Shown here in pieces: positions 37,126 to 41,909 of a DNA stretch of 41,909 nucleotides. The stretch's first letter is position 1; each line of letters starts with the position of its first letter. Location: assembly GCF_029335315.1 (NCBI RefSeq), contig NZ_JARJLT010000069.1:1-41909 (forward strand). The letters are read 5' to 3'. Made by a program: the position numbers and the translations under genes. The stretch comes from Pseudomonas citronellolis. Its GTDB lineage: Bacteria; Pseudomonadota; Gammaproteobacteria; Pseudomonadales; Pseudomonadaceae. The notes under the pieces are model-generated. The model was not told the origin of the DNA. It was given only the letters and a program-made list of their open reading frames with translations, and searched no databases.

Positions 37126-38185
37126 CACCAACATCCCGCTTCGCATGCAGTACACCGGATCGGCTGTCACCGCCGTGGCCGAATACCAGGCTGACGAAAC
37201 CATGGCCTTGCCTGGCAGCTTGCAGCTGACCGGTGCTGGTCGGCGCTTCTACGCTGACTTCAGCAACGCCACGCTGGCCAGTCGGATGATGTTCCAGACC
37301 ACGGCATCGAACAGCAGTACGACGGTAGGCGCGGTGCCGAGCGGCAGCGGGATTTCGTCAGCGTTCACTGCTTTTTCCTCTGCTGACCCGACAAATGCCG
37401 TCGGACTAACCATCGCTGGAATTTCGACCGAGTGCAGAGTGGCATCCTCGGTATTCGGGTCTGCCAGTTACGTGCCCCTGACGTTCTATAACGGCGGTGC
37501 CGAGCGTATGCGTATTGGCAGCGATGGCTACGTCTACCTTGGTGCGACAGTTGCCGATGTTATTTCCGCCGCCGCGAACGGCATTACATACAACCCAACG
37601 ATCGGCCTGAGGAACCATTTCAACAGCTCGAACCCGAGCTGGTATCTGAGCAAGAGCGCGGCCGGCACGATCATGCAGTTCTACTACACCCCGTCGGCCG
37701 GCAGCGTGAATGGGGTGGGCAGCATTTCGATGACCACCACTACCACGGCCTACAACACGTCCTCCGACTACCGGCTCAAGCACAGCGTCACCGATCTCGA
37801 CGAAGACGAGGCCGAGGCGCGGATCATGGCGTTTCGCCCTGTGTGGTGGCTGTGGAATTTTGATGACTCCTACGGCAAGGGGTTCATCGCGCACGAGAAC
37901 CAGGCTGTCGACCCGAGTACGGCGAGCGGAAAGAAGGACGAGACGCGCCGAATCGGCAACGTTCGGCTGCCGGACTACTCGCTTGTCGCCGAGGGCGTCG
38001 ACGAGCCGGCTGACATGTCGACCTATCCCGAGGGCGCCGAGTGGGTCTTCACCGAAGAGGTCCCCGTCTACCAGGGGCGTGACGACTCGAAGATGATCCC
38101 CGATATCGTCGCAATGCTGCACAAAATGCGCCGCGAGTTGGACGATGCTCGCGCTGAGATCGAGGCGTTGAAAGCCGCTTCCTGA
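37118..38185 (+). CDS. Tail fibre with S74 intramolecular chaperone
   Basis: 355 aa. The N-terminal 1-100 is strand-rich; the middle is beta-helix-like (ERMRIGSDGYVYLGATVADV). C-terminal residues about 225-355 are a peptidase S74 chaperone domain: SSDYRLKHSVTDLDEDEAEA contains the Ser-Asp autocleavage dyad and ARIMAFRPVWWLWNF the following helix-strand. S74 trimers fold the fibre and are then cut off. The final coiled coil (LHKMRRELDDARAEIEALKA) helps trimerise. Likely receptor-binding protein. Confidence 0.9.
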   Translation: MANTNIPLRMQYTGSAVTAVAEYQADETMALPGSLQLTGAGRRFYADFSNATLASRMMFQTTASNSSTTVGAVPSGSGISSAFTAFSSADPTNAVGLTIAGISTECRVASSVFGSASYVPLTFYNGGAERMRIGSDGYVYLGATVADVISAAANGITYNPTIGLRNHFNSSNPSWYLSKSAAGTIMQFYYTPSAGSVNGVGSISMTTTTTAYNTSSDYRLKHSVTDLDEDEAEARIMAFRPVWWLWNFDDSYGKGFIAHENQAVDPSTASGKKDETRRIGNVRLPDYSLVAEGVDEPADMSTYPEGAEWVFTEEVPVYQGRDDSKMIPDIVAMLHKMRRELDDARAEIEALKAAS

Positions 38186-38206
38186 CCCGCAATACCCACG
38201 CCAATA

Positions 38207-38230
38207 GCCCGCCCTGAGCGGGTTTTTTGT
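38207..38230 (+). terminator. Late-operon terminator module 4
   Basis: Stem CCCGC / GCGGG with a 5-nt loop and T6 tract, then TTTCTGGAG and the endolysin ATG. This is the best T tract of the four modules. Confidence 0.88.
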
Positions 38231-38243
38231 TTCTGGAGACCAC

Positions 38244-38720
38244 ATGGAACTGATCGATATCCGGCGCTCGGCCATTGAGCCGGCGCTGGCGATGATGCCT
38301 GCCCGACTGAATAGCCCCCAAGCTATCGCCATGATGCTGGCCATCGGGCTGCAGGAGTCCGGCTTCCAGCACCGCCGGCAGCTCGGCAACGGGCCGGCGA
38401 GGAGCTTCTGGCAGATGGAGCGCGGCGGCGGCGTGCATGGCGTGCTGACGCACCGGGCGTCGAAGAGCCTCGCCGCCGTCATCTGCGCAGACCACGGCGT
38501 CGAGCCGACGGAGCAGGCCGTGTGGGAGGCGATCGAGCACGATGACGTGCTGGCGGCTGCCATGGCCCGCCTGCTGCTGTGGACCGATCCGCAGCCGCTC
38601 CCCGCGCTGGGCGACACCGCCGGCGCCTGGGCGCTCTACGCGCGCGTCTGGCGGCCCGGCAAGCCTCGCCCGGCTGAGTGGCCGGCGAACTACCTGCGCG
38701 CCGTGGGGGCTGCAGCATGA
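38244..38720 (+). CDS. Endolysin, lysozyme-like muramidase/transglycosylase
   Basis: 158 aa; GGAG lies 7 nt before the ATG. The pattern IGLQESGFQHRRQLGNG followed by ARSFWQMERGGGVHGVLTH has the catalytic Glu (QESG) and active-site Trp/Gln pattern of lysozyme-like Pseudomonas phage endolysins. There is no signal peptide, so release needs the holin at 15151. It cuts peptidoglycan at lysis. Confidence 0.85.
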   Translation: MELIDIRRSAIEPALAMMPARLNSPQAIAMMLAIGLQESGFQHRRQLGNGPARSFWQMERGGGVHGVLTHRASKSLAAVICADHGVEPTEQAVWEAIEHDDVLAAAMARLLLWTDPQPLPALGDTAGAWALYARVWRPGKPRPAEWPANYLRAVGAAA

Positions 38721-39091
38721 GTGAGCTACTGGCGAAACCGCTGGCCCTGGTGCTGGCTGCGCTGCTGCTGGTGGCCACCGGCGCCGGGATGGGTGCGTGG
38801 CTCACGGCTGGGCACTACCGGCCACAGCTCGACCAGGCCACCGAAGGCCTGACCTCCTGCCGCGACGCCCAGGGCAACCTGGAGGCGCTGGTGGGCCAGC
38901 AGAACGCGGCCATCGCCGGCCTTGCCGATCAGGCGGAGCAGCGCCAGGCGAAGGCCGCCCAAGCTGTGATCGACGCCCAGCAGCAGGCCGGCGAGCACTT
39001 CGCCGCCGCCCAGCGGTTGCAGCAGGAGCACGCCGACGGTGACCAGTGCGCAGCGGCAGAGGCTGTGATCGACAAGGAGTTGGGGCTATGA
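38717..39091 (+). CDS. Inner-membrane spanin (Rz-like)
   Basis: 124 aa; ATG at 38717 overlaps the endolysin stop as ATGA. An N-terminal transmembrane helix (LALVLAALLLVATGAGMGAW), then a periplasmic coiled-coil region (QNAAIAGLADQAEQRQAKAA, AVIDAQQQAGEHFAAAQRLQ). Cys residues lie at SCRDAQGN and DQCAAA. With the next gene it should fuse the inner and outer membranes in the last lysis step. Confidence 0.88.
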   Translation: MSELLAKPLALVLAALLLVATGAGMGAWLTAGHYRPQLDQATEGLTSCRDAQGNLEALVGQQNAAIAGLADQAEQRQAKAAQAVIDAQQQAGEHFAAAQRLQQEHADGDQCAAAEAVIDKELGL

Positions 39092-39417
39092 AGCTGTGGC
39101 GAGAAGCTGCAGGTGCAGCGATTTTCGGCAGGTGCAGCCGAAAAGCGCAGGTGGTGCAGGTGGTGCAGGTGGTAGGGATGCTGGTCGCGCTGGCGGGGTG
39201 CGCGGGCCAGGCCGAGCCTGAGCCGCGCACTGTGCGCGTAGAGGTGCCAGTGGCGGTGCCGTGTCGGGCCCCGGCGGTTGCCGAGCCTTCGTGGGCCACT
39301 GCGATGCTGAAGAAGGGAGACAGCTTGCAGATGAAGGTTCGGGCGCTGCTGGCCGAGCGGCAACAGCACCTCGGCTACGAGGTGCAACTACGCGCCGCGG
39401 TGCAGGCCTGTCAGTAG
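39088..39417 (+). CDS. Outer-membrane spanin lipoprotein (Rz1-like)
   Basis: 109 aa; ATG at 39088 overlaps the Rz-like stop as ATGA. Lipobox LVALAGC marks a lipid-modified Cys at about residue 38; the mature part is Pro-rich (AEPEPRTVRVEVPVAVPCRA). The signal region is unusually long and contains the repeat QVVQVVQVV, encoded by three 9-bp units at 39148-39174. It anchors to the outer membrane and pairs with the Rz-like protein. Confidence 0.82.
   Translation: MKLWREAAGAAIFGRCSRKAQVVQVVQVVGMLVALAGCAGQAEPEPRTVRVEVPVAVPCRAPAVAEPSWATAMLKKGDSLQMKVRALLAERQQHLGYEVQLRAAVQACQ
39148..39174 (+). repeat. 9-bp tandem repeat in the o-spanin signal region
   Basis: Three in-frame copies of CAGGTGGTG (the third ends GTA) encoding QVV three times. 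Being a multiple of three, copy-number change would lengthen or shorten the signal peptide without a frameshift. Confidence 0.85.
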
Positions 39418-39702
39418 GCTGTAGGCCGCCCAGAAATGGGTGGGGCGGTGTCTAAAACTCGACCATCAGTCCTTGATTTATCTGGACTTCCGACAAGCTA
39501 TCTCGCGATTTTGTTTTGGACAGGGCCTGACTATTAGTCAGGCCCTGTGCGGCCTGGAGCTTGCTTCTTCCGCTACTGCTGCATCATCGGGGTGTGGGCG
39601 GAGAGGTCGCTCTGGCTCATGACTTTGGGCGGTCCGTCTTCTATATGCAAAAGCGCCTAGTGTACGGTATCCGGCCTCAGGGCTTCAGCATCGGAGTAGA
39701 GC
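39418..39702. other. Phage-host junction region (attR somewhere here)
   Basis: 285 bp without a gene. It contains stems at 39426-39448 (CCGCCC / GGGCGG) and 39520-39548 and presumably the right attachment site. No tRNA or obvious repeated core can be identified because the left end is not in the window. Confidence 0.6.
39520..39548. terminator. Long perfect inverted repeat near the phage-host junction
   Basis: 13-bp arms ACAGGGCCTGACT / AGTCAGGCCCTGT around a 3-nt loop. No T tract in either direction. It could end late phage transcripts before cinA-recA, or be part of a host intergenic hairpin. Confidence 0.5.
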
Positions 39703-40215
39703 ATGCACATCGACGACGAGGGGATCACCGAGCTGGCCGCGCGCCTGGGGCGGGCGCTGTCGGGCCTGGCGGCGCGGGTCAGCACCGCCGAGTCCTGCAC
39801 CGGCGGCGGCATCGCCGAGGCGATCACCCGGATTCCCGGCAGCTCGGCGTGGTTCGACGCCGGCTACGTCACCTATTCGAATGCGCAGAAGAGTGCCCAG
39901 CTCGGCGTTTCTGACGAACTTTTCCCTCGCGTTGGCGCGGTCAGCCGCGAGGTGGTCGAGGCCATGGCTTCTGGCGCCCAGGCGCGCAGCGGCGCACGCT
40001 TCGCCGTGGCGGTCAGCGGCGTGGCGGGGCCGGATGGTGGGACGCCGGAGAAACCGGTAGGAACCGTCTGGTTGTGCTGGGCCGACGGCGACAAACGCTT
40101 CCCGGTGCGCTTCCAGTTCCCCGGCGACCGCCTCGCGGTGCGCCGCCAGGCGGTGGCGACCGCTCTGGACGGGGTGTTGCGACTGGCCGTCGGGGAAAAT
40201 CCACCACAGGGGTAG
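39703..40215 (+). CDS. CinA C-terminal family protein (nicotinamide-nucleotide amidase-like)
   Basis: 170 aa. [28 protein letters not shown] and [20 protein letters not shown] are the conserved CinA C-terminal (PncC) motifs, including the Ser and Lys-rich active region; members deamidate nicotinamide mononucleotide in NAD salvage. It has the single-domain bacterial length. It lies upstream of recA as in other Pseudomonas and is the first host gene after the prophage. Confidence 0.92.
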   Translation: MHIDDEGITELAARLGRALSGLAARVSTAESCTGGGIAEAITRIPGSSAWFDAGYVTYSNAQKSAQLGVSDELFPRVGAVSREVVEAMASGAQARSGARFAVAVSGVAGPDGGTPEKPVGTVWLCWADGDKRFPVRFQFPGDRLAVRRQAVATALDGVLRLAVGENPPQG

Positions 40216-40243
40216 GCGAGCGGCCTTGCCCTGTGGAATAATA

Positions 40244-40259
40244 CTGGCTACTTATACAG
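40244..40259 (+). promoter_or_regulatory. LexA box of recA
   Basis: CTG-N10-CAG (CTGGCTACTTATACAG) 45 bp before the recA ATG, the normal SOS operator for Pseudomonas recA. A TTGCCC at 40225-40230 is a possible -35. Confidence 0.85.
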
Positions 40260-40303
40260 TTGTTCGTGGCCCATCCCGGCCGCCTGACTTCGCGAGGACT
40301 TCA

Positions 40304-41368
40304 ATGGACGACAACAAGAAGCGCGCCCTGGCCGCGGCCCTGGGACAGATCGAACGCCAATTCGGCAAAGGCGCGGTCATGCGCATGGGCGACCACGAGC
40401 GCCAGGCCATTCCGGCCATCTCCACCGGCTCCCTGGGCCTGGACATCGCCCTGGGCATCGGCGGCCTGCCGAAAGGCCGGATCGTCGAGATCTACGGCCC
40501 GGAATCCTCGGGCAAGACCACCCTGACCTTGTCGGTCATCGCCGAAGCCCAGCGCCAGGGCGCCACCTGCGCCTTCGTCGACGCCGAGCACGCGCTGGAC
40601 CCGGACTACGCCGGCAAGCTGGGCGTCAACGTCGACGACCTGCTGGTCTCGCAGCCGGACACCGGTGAACAGGCCCTGGAAATCACCGACATGCTGGTGC
40701 GCTCCAACGCGGTCGACGTGATCATCGTCGACTCCGTGGCGGCCCTGGTGCCCAAGGCCGAGATCGAAGGCGAGATGGGCGATGCCCACGTCGGCCTGCA
40801 GGCCCGCCTGATGTCCCAGGCGCTGCGCAAGATCACCGGCAACATCAAGAACGCCAACTGCCTGGTCATCTTCATCAACCAGATCCGCATGAAGATCGGC
40901 GTGATGTTCGGCAACCCGGAAACCACCACCGGCGGTAACGCCCTGAAGTTCTACGCTTCGGTGCGCCTGGACATCCGCCGTACCGGCGCGGTGAAGGAAG
41001 GCGACGAGGTGGTCGGTAGCGAAACCCGCGTCAAGGTCGTGAAGAACAAAGTCGCGCCGCCGTTCCGTCAGGCCGAGTTCCAGATCCTCTACGGCAAGGG
41101 CATCTACCGTACCGGCGAGATCATCGACCTGGGCGTGCAGCTGGGCCTGGTTGAGAAGTCCGGTGCCTGGTACAGCTACCAGGGCAGCAAGATCGGCCAG
41201 GGCAAGGCCAACGCCGCCAAGTACCTGGAAGAGAACGCGGAAGTCTGCGCGGTACTGGACAAGGCCATCCGCGAGCAGTTGCTGAAGAACCAGCCGGCGC
41301 CGACCAAGGCCGAACTGGCCGCCGCCGAGGCTGCCGAAGCCGCTGAAGCAGCCGACCTCGACTACTGA
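40304..41368 (+). CDS. recA: RecA recombinase
   Basis: 354 aa; ATG at 40304 with GAGGA about 7 nt upstream. Walker [10 protein letters not shown] is at residues 65-73; DNA-binding and ATPase regions ([60 protein letters not shown]) are intact. It forms filaments on single-stranded DNA, stimulates LexA and phage-repressor cleavage and probably supports the phage Ref-like nuclease. The C-terminal tail is Ala/Glu-rich ([18 protein letters not shown]) and differs from the P. aeruginosa tail as remembered. Confidence 0.99.
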   Translation: MDDNKKRALAAALGQIERQFGKGAVMRMGDHERQAIPAISTGSLGLDIALGIGGLPKGRIVEIYGPESSGKTTLTLSVIAEAQRQGATCAFVDAEHALDPDYAGKLGVNVDDLLVSQPDTGEQALEITDMLVRSNAVDVIIVDSVAALVPKAEIEGEMGDAHVGLQARLMSQALRKITGNIKNANCLVIFINQIRMKIGVMFGNPETTTGGNALKFYASVRLDIRRTGAVKEGDEVVGSETRVKVVKNKVAPPFRQAEFQILYGKGIYRTGEIIDLGVQLGLVEKSGAWYSYQGSKIGQGKANAAKYLEENAEVCAVLDKAIREQLLKNQPAPTKAELAAAEAAEAAEAADLDY

Positions 41369-41376
41369 TCCCGCCG

Positions 41377-41838
41377 ATGCCGACCGTGCTCGATACACCC
41401 GTCGCGGTAAGACGGGCCGCCATGGACCTCCTGGCGCGACGCGAGCACGGCCGCGCTGAACTCGTCCGCAAGCTGCGCCAGCGCGGCGCGCCTGTGGAGC
41501 TGATCGACCCCGCCCTCGACCGCCTGGCCGAGGAGGGGTTGCTCAACGAGTCCCGTTACCTGGAAGCCTACATCGCCAGCAAGGCACGTAGCGGTTACGG
41601 CCCTCTGCGAATCCGCGAGGAGCTGAGCCAGCGCGGCCTGCCGCGCGGCGAGATCGAGAAGGCCCTGGGTGAAGCCGACGTCGACTGGCGTGCGCAACTG
41701 CACGACGTGTGGCGCCGCAAGTTCCCCCGCCTACCCCAGGATGCCCGCGAGCGCGCCCAGCAAGGGCGATTTCTCGCCTACCGCGGTTACTCCATGGACG
41801 CCATCAATCGCCTGTTCAGCGGGCGCGGCGACGACTGA
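41377..41838 (+). CDS. recX: RecX regulatory protein
   Basis: 153 aa, starting 8 bp after the recA stop. Three-helix tandem modules are visible: [60 protein letters not shown]. It binds RecA filaments and limits their extension. Co-transcription with recA is likely and the length is normal. Confidence 0.96.
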   Translation: MPTVLDTPVAVRRAAMDLLARREHGRAELVRKLRQRGAPVELIDPALDRLAEEGLLNESRYLEAYIASKARSGYGPLRIREELSQRGLPRGEIEKALGEADVDWRAQLHDVWRRKFPRLPQDARERAQQGRFLAYRGYSMDAINRLFSGRGDD

Positions 41839-41841
41839 GCC

Positions 41842-41877
41842 CGTCGGATGAGCTTCGCAGGCTCAACCCATCCGACG
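41842..41877. terminator. Hairpin downstream of recX
   Basis: 9-bp arms CGTCGGATG / CATCCGACG with an 18-nt loop that itself contains GAGC / GCTC. It is followed by AAAA, not a strong T tract; this could be a host repetitive palindrome or the recX terminator. The last bases (GTAGGGCGCATAACG) look like the start of a further repeat cut by the window end. Confidence 0.6.
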
Positions 41878-41909
41878 AAAAGCCATTCCATCCCGTAGGG
41901 CGCATAACG

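Larger units (their letters stand above)
1..39600. mobile_element. Lambda-like siphophage prophage (left end outside window)
   Basis: The gene order is that of a lambdoid siphophage: leftward early operon, CI/Cro switch, rightward replication genes, Q-like antiterminator, terminase-head-tail-lysis late operon. Host genes cinA-recA-recX begin at 39703. No integrase is visible, so the left attachment site must lie beyond position 1. The right boundary is somewhere between the last spanin gene (ends 39417) and the cinA start (39703); the end coordinate given here is approximate because no attL copy is available for comparison. Confidence 0.93.

Noticed and set aside
1-41909. CRISPR arrays, tRNA or rRNA genes, insertion sequences
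   Set aside because: No regularly spaced direct repeats with spacers, no tRNA cloverleaf noticed, and no transposase found in the window.

Overview
The window is most of a lambda-like temperate siphophage integrated just upstream of the cinA-recA-recX block of a high-GC Pseudomonas. The host call rests on the very P. aeruginosa-like RecA (354 aa, with a C-terminal tail that differs from the 346-aa P. aeruginosa protein as I remember it), the recA-recX order and the SOS box in front of recA. It is probably a relative of P. aeruginosa rather than that species. The left prophage end (integrase, attL) lies outside the window. The right end lies between about 39.42 and 39.70 kb.

Left arm (1-7.6 kb, minus strand). 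A leftward early operon starts from a promoter (PL) at about 7561-7589 that is covered by two repressor operators. Its roughly 540-nt leader carries a boxA antitermination element and a long RNA hairpin. Next come a small winged-helix gene, an intrinsic terminator, and then a complete diversity-generating retroelement (DGR): two C-type-lectin-like target genes, each with its own variable repeat (VR), an Avd-like accessory gene, a template repeat (TR) and a DGR-type reverse transcriptase. All 19 TR/VR differences in the aligned core fall on template adenines. Further left are small phage genes, a C5-cytosine methyltransferase and a gene driven from a near-perfect LexA box.

Control region (7.6-9.5 kb). 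A CI/LexA-type cleavable repressor (minus) and a Cro-like gene (plus) flank three 15-bp operators. Five operators in all share one consensus.

Rightward early region (8.6-15.1 kb). It holds a Rha/KilA-C antirepressor, an O-like initiator with internal iterons (likely origin), a P-like loader, a Ref-like RecA-dependent nuclease, a VRR-NUC nuclease, a DnaJ-type zinc-finger protein and a Q-like late antiterminator. A strong late promoter and a terminator follow.

Late region (15.1-39.4 kb, plus strand). Order: holin, gpZ-like protein, probable cos, Nu1/gpA terminase, gpW, portal, a ClpP-protease/major-capsid fusion, decoration protein, head-tail joining proteins, tail tube, gpG with a programmed -1 frameshift to gpGT, tape measure, tail tip and fibres (the last with an S74 chaperone), endolysin and two spanins. 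One moron (DUF4124-like secreted protein) sits on the opposite strand. Four terminator-plus-ribosome-binding-site modules punctuate the late operon.

Host DNA (about 39.7-41.9 kb): cinA-like, recA with a LexA box, and recX.

The most notable system is the two-target DGR. It is placed in the repressor- and antitermination-controlled early operon, not next to the tail-fibre genes.
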